Origin: JAVBSN01 sp031556525 | Lineage (GTDB): Bacteria > Bacillota > Clostridia > Lachnospirales > Lachnospiraceae | Direction: 5' to 3' | Assembly: GCA_031556525.1 (NCBI GenBank) | Contig: JAVBSS010000011.1 | Coordinates: forward strand, 5,106 to 69,105 | Length of the DNA stretch: 64,000 nt | Part shown: piece by piece, positions 18,538-28,186 of the stretch | Numbering within the stretch: position 1 is the stretch's first letter | Layout: each line of letters starts with the position of its first letter | Notes under the pieces: generated by a model | What the model was told of the DNA's origin: nothing | The model's database searches: none | What the model saw: the letters and a program-made list of their open reading frames with translations, nothing else | Position numbers and translations under genes: made by a program

Positions 18538-18981
18538 ATGGAAATAATTCGTGCGACAAAGGAATGGCAAAGGGCAGGGGTACATTTTGTTAGAACACAG
18601 GCAATGTGTGAGGGGTTTCATATTCCACTTGAAAGAGAATTCGAGGGTGATGAACCAAATGATGAGTACATATTAGCATTAGACGGAATAAAACCTGTGT
18701 CTACTTGTCGCATTGGTTTTGTAGATAATCATATAGGTAAGATTGAACGAGTAGCTACCTTAGAAGAATATCGAGGACAGCATTATGGCGCAGCAGTAAT
18801 CAAAGAAGCAGAGAAATGGATAGAAGAAAAGGGTATAAATAAGGTTCAAATAAGTGCTAGAGAAGCAGCTTTAGGATTTTATGAAAAACTTGGATACACT
18901 CCGGACTTTAATGAAGTATCTGGAGAAGGAGATTTTCGTTGCATTTTAACTTATAAAGAATTAAAGACAAAGGAGCAATAA
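18538..18981 (+). CDS. GNAT N-acetyltransferase
   Basis: This 147-residue protein is a single GNAT domain. The acetyl-CoA loop is seen in RVATLEEYRGQHYGAAVIKEA (a Q/RxxGxG/A-like segment near residue 80) and the C-terminal AREAALGFYEKLGYTP is typical. It lies between the two thioredoxin-fold enzymes and the ABC permease, ending one base before the permease ATG. In Bacillus subtilis operons for S-modified cysteines a GNAT enzyme acetylates the amino group of the imported substrate; I propose the same role here by analogy only. Confidence 0.85.
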   Translation: MEIIRATKEWQRAGVHFVRTQAMCEGFHIPLEREFEGDEPNDEYILALDGIKPVSTCRIGFVDNHIGKIERVATLEEYRGQHYGAAVIKEAEKWIEEKGINKVQISAREAALGFYEKLGYTPDFNEVSGEGDFRCILTYKELKTKEQ

Positions 18982-19718
18982 ATGGCTAAATTATTTGATT
19001 TAGAATCTGTATGGAAGCAGATTCCAGAAATATTAAAATATCTACCAAGAACATTAGAATTAGCAATTATATCAATGATTTTAGCTATGATAGTGGGTAT
19101 GCTATTGGCAATTATAAAAGAAAGAAAATACCTATACTCAAACAAATTGTTAATGTATATATATCAATTATTAGAGGAACACCAATAATAGTGCAGTTGT
19201 ATATTGCATACTTTGGAATACCAATGATAAAAAAATATATTTATTTACAAAATGGATTAGAATATCAACCATCAAATACCTCAGGTATGATATATGCAGT
19301 TATTGCTCTATCTATAAATGAATCAGCATATATTGCAGAGATTTTTAGGGGAGCTTTAGCAGCAGTAGGACCAGGTCAAGTTGAAGCTGCTAGTGCAATT
19401 GGCATGAGTTACTTACAAGCATTTCGTCGCATTATTATGCCAGAAATGTTAACTGTGGCTTTACCGGGACTTGGAAATTCATTTATTGGTTTAATCAAGG
19501 GAACGTCTCTAGCATTCACTTGTGCAGTTGTTGAGATAACAGCACAAGGAAAAATAATTGGTGGAAGAACTTATCGTTACTTTGAAGTATATATTTCCCT
19601 AGCAATTATATATTGGATAATTACTCTAGTAACAGAAAGAATTATAAAAATGATTGAAAGAAAAATACAGATTCCAGAGCAAGTGAATGTTCTAAAAATA
19701 GAGAGCAAGGAGGCATAA
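18982..19718 (+). pseudogene. Amino-acid ABC transporter permease, frameshifted
   Basis: Two overlapping frames together make one HisM-type permease. The first (18982-19188) gives the N-terminal helix up to LLAIIKERK; the second continues with IPILKQIVNVYISIIRGTPIIVQLYIAYFG and runs to 19718, carrying the EAASAIGMSYLQAFRRIIMPE loop that docks the ATPase. Adding one A to the AAAA run at 19125-19128 restores a single frame. The rest looks intact, so this is a very recent mutation, a phase-variable A-run or a sequencing error. If real, the importer would lack its channel. Confidence 0.85.
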
Positions 19719-19722
19719 TAAT

Positions 19723-20481
19723 ATGATAAAGATTAATCACTTATCTAAGAAATTTCATGATAATGTAGTATTAGATGATATTACAATTCATATAAATCAA
19801 GGCGATGTAGTGGGTATTATTGGACCTTCTGGCACTGGAAAATCAACCCTTTTAAGATGCGTTAATAGATTAGAAGTTCCAGAAGAAGGAACCATAACAC
19901 TAGACGATAAGGAAATATCACTATCAAAGGGAAGTAAAAAAGATATTTTAGAACTTAGAAAAAATACAGGAATGGTATTTCAAAAGTTTAACTTATTTGA
20001 AAAGAAAACGGCACTTGAAAATGTAATGGAAGGACTTATTGTTGTACAGAAAAAATCTAAAGCAGAGGCAAGGCAGATAGCACAGGAGGAACTGGAAAGA
20101 GTAGGAATGGCTCCATGGGCAAATCACTATCCAAGACATCTATCAGGAGGACAACAACAGAGGGTTGCCATTGCTAGAGCTTTGGCAATGAAACCAGAAG
20201 TATTATTGTTGGATGAGCCGACATCTGCCCTTGATCCAGAATTAGTAGGGGAAGTTCTTGAGACTATTAAAAAAGTAGCGGCAGAAGGATATACCATGTT
20301 ACTTGTATCCCATGAGATGAATTTTGTTAGACATGTTGCAAATCGCGTGATTTTCCTTGATAATGGACATATTGTTGAGGACGGTAGTGCCACAGAAGTA
20401 TTTAATAATCCTAAGAATCCAAGAATTAGAGAATTCTTTGCAAAAATGAGCTTATTAAATGAACCAGATTACAATATTTAA
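19723..20481 (+). CDS. Amino-acid ABC transporter ATP-binding protein
   Basis: The 252-residue ATPase has Walker A GPSGTGKST, the Q-loop FQKFNLF, the signature LSGGQQQRVAIARAL, Walker B VLLLDEPTSALDP and the H-loop in VSHEM, all typical of the polar amino-acid importers (GlnQ/TcyN type). It completes the importer with the binding protein at 15557 and the frameshifted permease just upstream. Its own frame is intact, which argues that the operon is still under selection or was until recently. Confidence 0.92.
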   Translation: MIKINHLSKKFHDNVVLDDITIHINQGDVVGIIGPSGTGKSTLLRCVNRLEVPEEGTITLDDKEISLSKGSKKDILELRKNTGMVFQKFNLFEKKTALENVMEGLIVVQKKSKAEARQIAQEELERVGMAPWANHYPRHLSGGQQQRVAIARALAMKPEVLLLDEPTSALDPELVGEVLETIKKVAAEGYTMLLVSHEMNFVRHVANRVIFLDNGHIVEDGSATEVFNNPKNPRIREFFAKMSLLNEPDYNI

Positions 20482-20511
20482 GCAAAAATTATAGAAGGTA
20501 GATAACAGATT

Positions 20512-21612
20512 ATGTGGAAAGAAGAAATAATTAAAGATTTTATAAAACTAGTGACCTATGATTCCGTTAGTTTCTCAGAACGAAAGACAGCCGATTGGAT
20601 AATTACCAAATTAGAAGATATGGGAATGGAAGTATGGGAGGATCAGGCAGGTTTATTATATGGTGGAGATACTGGAAATATTTTTGCAAAACTAAAAGGA
20701 AATATAGAGGGGCCACCAATACTTTTTTCTGCTCACATGGATGTAGTTGAACCTGGAATTCATAAAAAAGCTATTGTTGAAGGAGATGGAATAATTCACT
20801 CACAAGGAAATACTGTTCTTGGCGCAGATGATATATGTGGCATATTAGAGATAATATATGGAATATCATTGCTTCAAGAAAAGAATATTGATCATAGAGA
20901 TATAGAAGTACTATTTACAATTGCTGAAGAAGTATATGGAAAAGGTATAGAACAGTTTGATTTTAATAAGATTACAGCAAAGGAAGCCTATGTACTTGAT
21001 TTATCAGGACCAGTTGGTAGTGCAGTAAGAAAAGCACCATCAATTATTTCTTTCCAAGTTGAAGTTATGGGAAAGAGTGCTCATGCAGGATTTGAGCCAG
21101 AAAAGGGTATTCATGCTATTTCCGTTGTTAGCAATGCAATTTCACAAATTACACTAGGTCATGTGGATAATGAAACAACTTTGAATATAGGGAAGATTCA
21201 AGGTGGGATTGCGACTAACATTGTACCGAATCTATGTACTTGTTCTGGTGAAGTAAGAAGTTATAGTCATGAAAAGGCATTGAAAGTAATTGAGAACGTG
21301 ACACAGATATTTGAAGCATCAGCTAGGGAAGTTGGAGCAACTGTTAAGGTGAAATCTGAAATACATTTAATGGCCTATGAAATTTCTGAAAGTGCTTTAC
21401 CAATACAAAGATTTATTAAAGCCTGTGAATTAATAGGACTTTCTGGTGATGTAGGTTATACTTTTGGTGGTAGTGATAATAATATATTAGTGGAAAAAGG
21501 GTTAGAAGGAATTGTACTTTCATGTGGTATGTATAAAGTTCACTCTACAGAAGAGTATACAACTATAGAAGATTTGCATAAGGGAGCGGAATTAGTAGCG
21601 GCGTTAATATAA
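20512..21612 (+). CDS. M20 family metallopeptidase (PepT-like)
   Basis: The 366-residue protein carries the M20 dizinc site in order: His in SAHMDVV, the bridging Asp in GADDICG, Glu-Glu in TIAEEVYG, Asp in YVLDLSG and a C-terminal His in YKVHSTEEY. The dimerisation lid lies between about 175 and 285. M20 enzymes split off amino-terminal residues or N-acyl groups. As last gene of this importer operon it may deacylate the N-acetylated product made by the GNAT enzyme, or hydrolyse an imported dipeptide. Catalysis is well supported, the substrate is inferred. Confidence 0.88.
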   Translation: MWKEEIIKDFIKLVTYDSVSFSERKTADWIITKLEDMGMEVWEDQAGLLYGGDTGNIFAKLKGNIEGPPILFSAHMDVVEPGIHKKAIVEGDGIIHSQGNTVLGADDICGILEIIYGISLLQEKNIDHRDIEVLFTIAEEVYGKGIEQFDFNKITAKEAYVLDLSGPVGSAVRKAPSIISFQVEVMGKSAHAGFEPEKGIHAISVVSNAISQITLGHVDNETTLNIGKIQGGIATNIVPNLCTCSGEVRSYSHEKALKVIENVTQIFEASAREVGATVKVKSEIHLMAYEISESALPIQRFIKACELIGLSGDVGYTFGGSDNNILVEKGLEGIVLSCGMYKVHSTEEYTTIEDLHKGAELVAALI

Positions 21613-21628
21613 TAGCCGCTACTTTTTT
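21594..21628 (+). terminator. Terminator overlapping the M20 stop codon
   Basis: AGTAGCGGC at 21594-21602 pairs with GCCGCTACT at 21615-21623 and is followed by a T-run. The left arm lies inside the last codons of the peptidase gene, a compact end to the operon. Confidence 0.85.
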
Positions 21629-21701
21629 ATTTTATGTGTATAAGAATCAGGTAATATTTGTTATAATAGAAATATTAAATATTGAGATAGGAGGGAAGAG
21701 T

Positions 21702-24179
21702 ATGGAATTACGTACCAAGGTATCCTATAGTGACGAAGTAACAAAGCGAGAATTAGAGAGCAAGCAAGTAGCCTATCAGGCAGCAGTAGAAGGCATTGTT
21801 TTGCTTGAAAATGATGGAACACTTCCAATTAGATGTGGGAAAGTTGCACTTTATGGAGCGGGAGCAGATATGACTATCAAGGGTGGAACAGGTAGCGGTG
21901 AAGTAAATGAGCGACATAGCACTAGCATTATGGAAGGTCTTGAAAACGCTGGTTTTGAGATTACGACTAAGTCATGGATTGATGACTATAGTGTTATGTT
22001 TAAGAGAGGTATGGAGGAGTATACCAAAGAATTTCAGAAGAAAATATTGAAAATGGATGTTGTAAATCTAATGGCTAATCCGTACAGATATCCATTTGGT
22101 AGAGAGATAACAGAAGAAGACATTGTAAAGAGTAGTACAGATACATGTATCTATGTTGTTTCTAGGCAGGCAGGGGAAGGCACTGATCGTAAACTTGATA
22201 ATAACGATAATAATCTATCTACAGTAGAAGCTGTTAATATTAAGAAGTGTGTAAAATCTTATGCTAGAACAATCATAGTTATAAATGTTGGTTCGTCATT
22301 TGATATGTCTTTCTTGGATGATATTTCAGGAATTAATGCAGTAATATTCTTCTGTCAGCAAGGAACAGAGGGTGGAACTGCTTTTGCTGACATTGTAAGT
22401 GGCAAAGTATCACCATCAGGTCGTCTTAGCGATACATGGGCAAAAAAATATGAAGATATTCCGTTTGCTCAGGAATATAGTTATCTCAATGGCAATTTAG
22501 AAGACGAATATTATAGTGAAGGAATATATGTTGGATATCGTTATTTTGATACATTTAACGTAGAACCAAGATATGAATTCGGATATGGACTAGGATATAG
22601 CGATTTTGAAATGTCGGTAACTGCTGTACGAGTTGAGAAGACAGGTATAAAAGTAAAAGCAAAAGTGAAGAATACAGGAAATAGATTTAGTGGCAAAGAA
22701 GTTGTTCAACTATATGTAAGTTGTCCGGAAGGCAAATTAGAGAAAGAATATCAAAAGTTAAGTGCATTTGTTAAGACAGATGAGATTAGACCACATGAAG
22801 AAACGGAAGTAGAGATGGCTTTTGATATGACGCAGTTAGCAAGCTACGATGAAGAAAATAGCTGTTATATTCTAGAAAAGGGTAATTATATTATAAGGAT
22901 TGGTAGTTCATCTAGGAAAACAAAGATATGTGCTAATATAGAGTTAAATGGAGATGTTATTATTTCTAAGCATGAGAAAATCTGCGCACCTACAGCCAAT
23001 CAATTAGATAAGTTAGGTAAACTGTCTAAGCAAAATAACGATGTGAATGGTGTGGCAGAAAATCAAGGTGATGTTGTACAATTATCTATTGATAAAAATG
23101 TATTTACAACTATTAACTATAATTATGAAACACCAGATATGTACCATAGTGAAAAGATAGATAACATTATAGCTAAGTTAACTATAAAAGATATGGTTGA
23201 CATAGTAGTAGGAATTGGTATGACAGGAGGCAAGAAATATTTTACTGTACCAGGGGCTGTTGGATATACAACATCAAACTTTGCTGAATTAGGAGTTCCT
23301 AACGTAGCATTAAGTGATGGACCAGCGGGGCTTAGATTACAGAAAGTATCAGCAAAGACCAAAAGTGGCAAAATCAAGATGGTTGATGCTATGATTGACT
23401 ATATAAATTATCTTCCTAAATATATGAAGAAAATGATGTTAGCTGATCCTAAGAAGCACACGTTGGTATATCAATTTACAACAGCATTTCCGGTAGAACT
23501 AGCATTAGCTCAGACATGGAATGTAGACTTGTTAGAGCAGATGGGTAGATCTGTAGGTATAGAAATGGAAGAATATGGCGTAACCTATTGGCTAGGACCT
23601 GGATTAAATATTCATAGAAATCCTCTTTGTGGTAGAAACTTTGAATATTATAGTGAAGACCCACTACTTACAGGAAAGATGGCAGCAGCAACTATTAAGG
23701 GTGTTCAAGAAATATCAGGTAACTATGCTACACCAAAACACTTTGCAGCAAATAATCAAGAAGACAATCGTAACAAAGTATCATGTAATATGAGTGAGAG
23801 AACATTAAGAGAGATATACTTGAAAGGATTCGAGATAGCTGTAAGAGAAGGTAATACAAAAAGTATTATGACTAGCTATAATAAGATTAACGGCACATAT
23901 TCCCCTAATAATTATGATATATGCACCAAAGCTTTACGTAATGAATGGGGATTTGACGGGGTTGTTATGACGGATTGGTTTTCAACAGGAAAAAATCTTG
24001 CTAATAACGGTCTGGCAATGCGAGCAGGCAATGATTTAATTATGCCAGGAACAGGAGCTAACAAGAAAGAAATACTAAAAGAGATTAAGAAAGGAACGAT
24101 TAGTGAATCGGATCTTGAGAGATGTTGTCGCAATGTGTTGAGAAGTGTATTAGAAAGTAGAAATGAAATTAAAGAATAG
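21702..24179 (+). CDS. GH3 glycosidase, permuted domain order, soluble
   Basis: The ATG at 21702 follows GGAGGGAAGAG; a longer frame from 21636 has no ribosome site. The 825-residue enzyme has the same inverted order as the gene at 4440: C-terminal sandwich first (about 20-290), FN3-like domain (about 300-410), a linker, and the catalytic barrel last (about 480-820) with SDGPAGLR, GRNFEYYSEDP, TPKHFAANNQE and nucleophile Asp758 in VVMTDWF. Unlike that gene it has no membrane helix, so it acts inside the cell. It is alone between two terminators. Confidence 0.88.
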   Translation: MELRTKVSYSDEVTKRELESKQVAYQAAVEGIVLLENDGTLPIRCGKVALYGAGADMTIKGGTGSGEVNERHSTSIMEGLENAGFEITTKSWIDDYSVMFKRGMEEYTKEFQKKILKMDVVNLMANPYRYPFGREITEEDIVKSSTDTCIYVVSRQAGEGTDRKLDNNDNNLSTVEAVNIKKCVKSYARTIIVINVGSSFDMSFLDDISGINAVIFFCQQGTEGGTAFADIVSGKVSPSGRLSDTWAKKYEDIPFAQEYSYLNGNLEDEYYSEGIYVGYRYFDTFNVEPRYEFGYGLGYSDFEMSVTAVRVEKTGIKVKAKVKNTGNRFSGKEVVQLYVSCPEGKLEKEYQKLSAFVKTDEIRPHEETEVEMAFDMTQLASYDEENSCYILEKGNYIIRIGSSSRKTKICANIELNGDVIISKHEKICAPTANQLDKLGKLSKQNNDVNGVAENQGDVVQLSIDKNVFTTINYNYETPDMYHSEKIDNIIAKLTIKDMVDIVVGIGMTGGKKYFTVPGAVGYTTSNFAELGVPNVALSDGPAGLRLQKVSAKTKSGKIKMVDAMIDYINYLPKYMKKMMLADPKKHTLVYQFTTAFPVELALAQTWNVDLLEQMGRSVGIEMEEYGVTYWLGPGLNIHRNPLCGRNFEYYSEDPLLTGKMAAATIKGVQEISGNYATPKHFAANNQEDNRNKVSCNMSERTLREIYLKGFEIAVREGNTKSIMTSYNKINGTYSPNNYDICTKALRNEWGFDGVVMTDWFSTGKNLANNGLAMRAGNDLIMPGTGANKKEILKEIKKGTISESDLERCCRNVLRSVLESRNEIKE

Positions 24180-24203
24180 CTATTAATATCACAAGAAATA
24201 TGA

Positions 24204-24270
24204 TATAATACCAATGGTTAACGTTAAGTTATATGTAAGAATTAGGCTATATGTTTATATAGCCTAATTT
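24204..24270 (+). promoter_or_regulatory. Extended -10 promoter followed by a leader hairpin
   Basis: TGATATAAT (box TATAAT at 24204-24209) is an extended -10 without a clear -35. About 30 bp on, a 13-bp perfect hairpin (24240-24252 with 24257-24269) is followed by an A/T stretch but no strong T-run. It could be a weak terminator of the GH3 gene or a leader structure of the next operon. Confidence 0.45.
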
Positions 24271-24302
24271 ATTATAAATTTATATGGACAAGAGGTGAGA
24301 CC

Positions 24303-24779
24303 ATGGTTGATGAGGAAAAAGTTAAGGTTATGACCAGATTAGCTATATATGAAAAAGGTGATGGCAAGAGGGAAATTCCACTTAGCAAATATTACAAAGG
24401 TGATTATGTAAAATACAATATTCTTAAGACTATGATTTTTGCTACGATTTCGTATTGGGTAATAGTTGCCTGTGTTGTAGTAATTAATTTAGAAGAAATA
24501 CTAAAAGATATTAACAAGATTGATTATGTTGGATTGGTAACAAAATTGATTATTGGATATGCAGCTTTTCTTGTTGTATATGGGCTTGCTACAAAGATTG
24601 TGTATGGAATAAGGTATAATAAAGCAAGACCTAAGTTGATTATATATAATCATCTACTAAAAAGGCTTATTAAATTTTATGAGGATAGCGAGAAGGGCAA
24701 GTTTAGTAAGATGCCTAGTACTTTAGATTTAGATGATGGAAGAGAGGGTGGAGAAGATGACCACATTGTTGAGCGTTAA
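24303..24779 (+). CDS. Small membrane protein upstream of the cdaA cluster
   Basis: The 158-residue protein has a charged N-terminus, two membrane helices (about 42-62 and 80-100) and a charged C-terminal tail of about 55 residues. I know no named family. It overlaps the next membrane-protein gene by 23 bp and lies in the run leading to cdaA, so a role in the cell envelope or in c-di-AMP signalling is possible but not shown. Confidence 0.6.
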   Translation: MVDEEKVKVMTRLAIYEKGDGKREIPLSKYYKGDYVKYNILKTMIFATISYWVIVACVVVINLEEILKDINKIDYVGLVTKLIIGYAAFLVVYGLATKIVYGIRYNKARPKLIIYNHLLKRLIKFYEDSEKGKFSKMPSTLDLDDGREGGEDDHIVER

Positions 24780-25686
24780 GGATAATATTCGTAATTTTTT
24801 AGCTAAATATGATAGTATTACTACACCTATATTTAAGTTTTTAGTGGCATTATGCTTGTTTTGGTCATTGAATGTTAATTTCGGATATTCATCGATTTTT
24901 AATAAGGGAGTAGTAGTGTTTTTATTATCATTATTATGTGCGTTTGTTTCAGGAAATATTATGATTCTTATTATGGGAATAGTAACAGCATTTCATTGTT
25001 TTAGTGTTTCGTGGGATACAGCAGTAGTATTTGTAGTATTGTTTATACTAATATATTGTATGTATATTAGATTTTCCCCTAATTGTTCATATATAATTAT
25101 GGTTACTCCGTTGTTATACATATTCAAGATACACTACATTTTACCAATTATTGTCGGAATATTTGTTGGACCTGTTGGTATTGTACCAGCAATTTGTGGT
25201 GTTGTATTATATTATTTTTCTACATATGTAGAGGAAGTAGCAGCATTAATGAAGACAGCAACAGGAGAAGATGCAATTCAGGGATATTCATATATAATAG
25301 CTGGGCTTATTGAAGATAAGAAAATGTTACTTACAATATTCGTATTTTCATTTGTTATATTGGTAACGTATTTATTATATAGAATGTCAGTTAAATATGC
25401 TTGGTATATAGCTATTACAGTTGCAGGAATTTTAAGTATAGTATTATTCTTAATTGGTGGATTTGTAATGGAAGCTGATACTGACATTATGACAATTATT
25501 ATTGGTACAATAATAGGTACGGTTATATCATTTATAATACAGTTCTTTAAAGGTGTTGTAGATTATTCGAGAACTGAGGTCGTTCAATTTGAAGATGATG
25601 ATTATTATTACTATGTAAAGGCAGTTCCGAAGATAAAGGTTACAGCAGAGAATGTTAATGTTAAGAAAATAAGTGCTAGAAATTAG
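24757..25686 (+). CDS. Polytopic membrane protein upstream of cdaA
   Basis: The ATG at 24757 lies after GGGTGGAG and is preferred over the upstream frame start. The 309-residue protein has about eight to ten hydrophobic helices from residue 22 to about 270 and then a tail with an acidic-aromatic run (EDDDYYYYVKAV) and a basic end. It has no signature I recognise. Overlap with the preceding gene and proximity to cdaA suggest co-transcription with the diadenylate cyclase genes. Confidence 0.62.
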   Translation: MTTLLSVKDNIRNFLAKYDSITTPIFKFLVALCLFWSLNVNFGYSSIFNKGVVVFLLSLLCAFVSGNIMILIMGIVTAFHCFSVSWDTAVVFVVLFILIYCMYIRFSPNCSYIIMVTPLLYIFKIHYILPIIVGIFVGPVGIVPAICGVVLYYFSTYVEEVAALMKTATGEDAIQGYSYIIAGLIEDKKMLLTIFVFSFVILVTYLLYRMSVKYAWYIAITVAGILSIVLFLIGGFVMEADTDIMTIIIGTIIGTVISFIIQFFKGVVDYSRTEVVQFEDDDYYYYVKAVPKIKVTAENVNVKKISARN

Positions 25687-25748
25687 GTACCATATATAGT
25701 CAAGCATGATTATAAGTATATAAAATTTAGTGATAGAGGTGTGCTAGA

Positions 25749-26618
25749 ATGGATAAATTATTTATATTCTTGAATACACAATTTGATAGCGTATATGTCC
25801 CAAAGATGACTATGACAGATTTAATGGAAATTATAATTATTTCTATAGGTATTTATTATGTGATAAATTGGTTTAGGACAACTAGAGCATGGGTTTTGTT
25901 AAAAGGAATATTAGTTATTCTATTCTTTGTTGCGTTAGCGGCTATATTTAAATTTAATACTATTCTATGGATTTTTAAAAACACGATTAATGTAGGAATT
26001 ATTGCAATTATAATTATTTTTCAACCAGAATTTAGAAGAGCACTTGAACAATTGGGTAGCAAAGGTATAGTAGCTTCGTTGTTTAGTTTTGATGAGGAAC
26101 ATATTAAAAATAATAAGTTAACGGATAAGACTATTGCGGAATTAGTAAAGGCTAGTTTTGAGATGTCAAAAGTTAAAACAGGGGCATTAATAGTTGTAGA
26201 AAATCAAGTTGTATTAGGTGAATATGAGAGAACAGGAATAGGTGTTGATGCCGTTGTTAGTAGTCAACTATTACTTAACATATTTGAGCATAATACACCA
26301 TTACATGATGGAGCGGTTATAATTAGAGGAAATAGAGTTATTGCAGCTACGTGTTATTTACCACTTACGGATAGTTTGTATATAAGTAAGGACTTAGGAA
26401 CAAGACATAGAGCTGGTATAGGTATTAGTGAGGTATCGGATAGTATAACAATTATAGTATCAGAAGAGACTGGGGCAGTTTCGGTTGCATACGGTGGGAA
26501 TTTAGTTAGAAATTTAACGCCAGATAGTTTGAAGGAAGAATTGGCACATTTAAAGAAGACAACAAAAGAAAGCATGCGCTTTAACTTATGGAAGGGGCGT
26601 GTGAAAGATGAAAAATAG
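25749..26618 (+). CDS. cdaA: Diadenylate cyclase CdaA
   Basis: CdaA joins two ATP to make the second messenger c-di-AMP at the membrane. The 289-residue protein has three N-terminal helices (up to about residue 90) and the DisA_N catalytic domain, with the signature PLHDGAVII (DGA) near residue 185 and GTRHRAGIG (RHR) near residue 220. Length and layout match the family. Its end overlaps cdaR by 11 bp, the standard pairing. The usual third partner glmM is not next; an HPr gene takes that place. Confidence 0.96.
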   Translation: MDKLFIFLNTQFDSVYVPKMTMTDLMEIIIISIGIYYVINWFRTTRAWVLLKGILVILFFVALAAIFKFNTILWIFKNTINVGIIAIIIIFQPEFRRALEQLGSKGIVASLFSFDEEHIKNNKLTDKTIAELVKASFEMSKVKTGALIVVENQVVLGEYERTGIGVDAVVSSQLLLNIFEHNTPLHDGAVIIRGNRVIAATCYLPLTDSLYISKDLGTRHRAGIGISEVSDSITIIVSEETGAVSVAYGGNLVRNLTPDSLKEELAHLKKTTKESMRFNLWKGRVKDEK

Positions 26619-27834
26619 AATTTTTAAAGATTTTGGTATTAAAGTAGTATCAGTATTTTTTGCTATAATTATATGGATGTTAATTGTTAATATTGATGAT
26701 TACATAATTACAAGACAAATCAATAATATTGAAGTAGAGATAATTAATAGTGAAGCGATTACTAGTAACGATAAAGTCTTTGAAGTAGTTGAAGGAAAGT
26801 CTGTTAATATTGTTATAAAAGGTAAACGATCAGTAGTTGAATATTTGAAGAGTGGAGACTTTAAAGCTGTTGCAGATATGTCAAAATTATCAGTTACAAA
26901 TGCAGTGCAGATTGTAATCACACCTGTGGATGGATCTATAAGTAGTGATATTACAATATCATGTGTGGATAATATGATGATTGTTGAGATAGAAGATAAG
27001 ATAGAAAAACAATTACCGGTGACAGTTACAACTACAGATAAACCACATACAGATTATGCAGTTGGAGATAAGACAACATCCCCTAACATGGTAGTAGTTT
27101 CTGGTCCTGAAAGTATTGTATCCAAGTTACAAGAAGCACGAGTTGAGATTTCAGTTGATGGAGCCAAGGATGATTTTACGGAGTTAGTTGAACCGAAATT
27201 TTATGATGGAAATGGAGAGTTGGTCGAATCAACAAATATAGAATGTAATGTTAATAAAGTAGAGGTAAGTATTGAGATACTTAAAACAAAAACAGTGCGT
27301 GTAGAGTTAGATACAGTGGGAGATACTAGAGAGGGTTATGAAGTTATCTCAGTAGATTATCAGCCTACGGAGATAAAATTAGTAGGAGTAGAAGAAACAC
27401 TTCAAGGTATTGATGCTATATTAATATCAGATATAGACATATCAGATTTATATGATAGTACAGAAATAGCTATTGATATATCTGACTATCTGCCAGAAGG
27501 AATTAAGATAGCAGATGGAACAGAACAAATAATGGTTAAGATTGTTATTGAAAAGTTGAAGACTATAGAGCTATCATTTGCTAAAACTGATATTATTTTA
27601 GCAAATGATTTTGATGGGTATGAGTATGATGTTGTGGTGGATGATAATCTAATAATGCAGATTATAGGATTATCAGAAGTGGTTTCAGATATTACGATAG
27701 AAGATATGAAACCATCAGTAGATGTCAATGGTCTTGGAGTAGGTAGTTATAGTCTTGAACTTCTGTGTGAAGAGATAGAAGGAGTCAAAGTATTAAATAA
27801 TATTAATATAACGATTACAGTAAAGAAAAAATAA
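26608..27834 (+). CDS. cdaR: CdaA regulator CdaR (YbbR-domain protein)
   Basis: The 408-residue protein has one N-terminal membrane helix (about 10-28) and an extracytoplasmic part made of repeated YbbR domains, recognisable by recurrent segments such as EVEIINSEA, PVTVTTTDKPHTDYAVGD and VRVELDTVGDTREGYEV with following VSGPESIV-like turns. CdaR binds CdaA in the membrane and modulates c-di-AMP synthesis. The start overlaps cdaA, so synthesis is coupled. Confidence 0.93.
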   Translation: MKNRIFKDFGIKVVSVFFAIIIWMLIVNIDDYIITRQINNIEVEIINSEAITSNDKVFEVVEGKSVNIVIKGKRSVVEYLKSGDFKAVADMSKLSVTNAVQIVITPVDGSISSDITISCVDNMMIVEIEDKIEKQLPVTVTTTDKPHTDYAVGDKTTSPNMVVVSGPESIVSKLQEARVEISVDGAKDDFTELVEPKFYDGNGELVESTNIECNVNKVEVSIEILKTKTVRVELDTVGDTREGYEVISVDYQPTEIKLVGVEETLQGIDAILISDIDISDLYDSTEIAIDISDYLPEGIKIADGTEQIMVKIVIEKLKTIELSFAKTDIILANDFDGYEYDVVVDDNLIMQIIGLSEVVSDITIEDMKPSVDVNGLGVGSYSLELLCEEIEGVKVLNNINITITVKKK

Positions 27835-27863
27835 GATGAAAATGGGTAAATAGGAGGTAAGTA

Positions 27864-28148
27864 ATGGTATCACAAAAACTTATAGTTCCTAATAGATTGG
27901 GGTTTCACTTAAGACCAGCAGGAGAGTTGTGTAGGGAAGCTCTTAAATATAACTCTAAGGTTACGTTTAAAATTGGAGATACAACAGCTAATGCTAAAAG
28001 TGTTTTAAGTGTACTTGCAGCAAGAGTTCAATTTGAAAGTGAGATAGAACTTATTTGTGAGGGTGATGATGAGGATGCAGCAATGCTGCGATTGTCTGAA
28101 TTGATAAAAGGTGGCTTAGGAGAAGATAGTATATACAATAAATATTAA
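27864..28148 (+). CDS. HPr family phosphocarrier protein
   Basis: The 94-residue protein has the HPr fold with the phosphorylated histidine at position 15 in LGFHLRPAG and a serine at position 46 in NAKSVLSVL, the site that HPr kinase uses in Firmicutes. The order His-Leu-Arg-Pro replaces the more common His-Ala-Arg-Pro. AGGAGGT lies 7 bp before the ATG. It may be the PTS carrier or a Crh-like regulatory copy. It is 30 bp after cdaR, an unusual neighbour that may link sugar status and c-di-AMP genes. Confidence 0.88.
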   Translation: MVSQKLIVPNRLGFHLRPAGELCREALKYNSKVTFKIGDTTANAKSVLSVLAARVQFESEIELICEGDDEDAAMLRLSELIKGGLGEDSIYNKY

Positions 28149-28186
28149 ATGTTTATTAAAATATAAAATAAGTTGTATTTTTGTGC

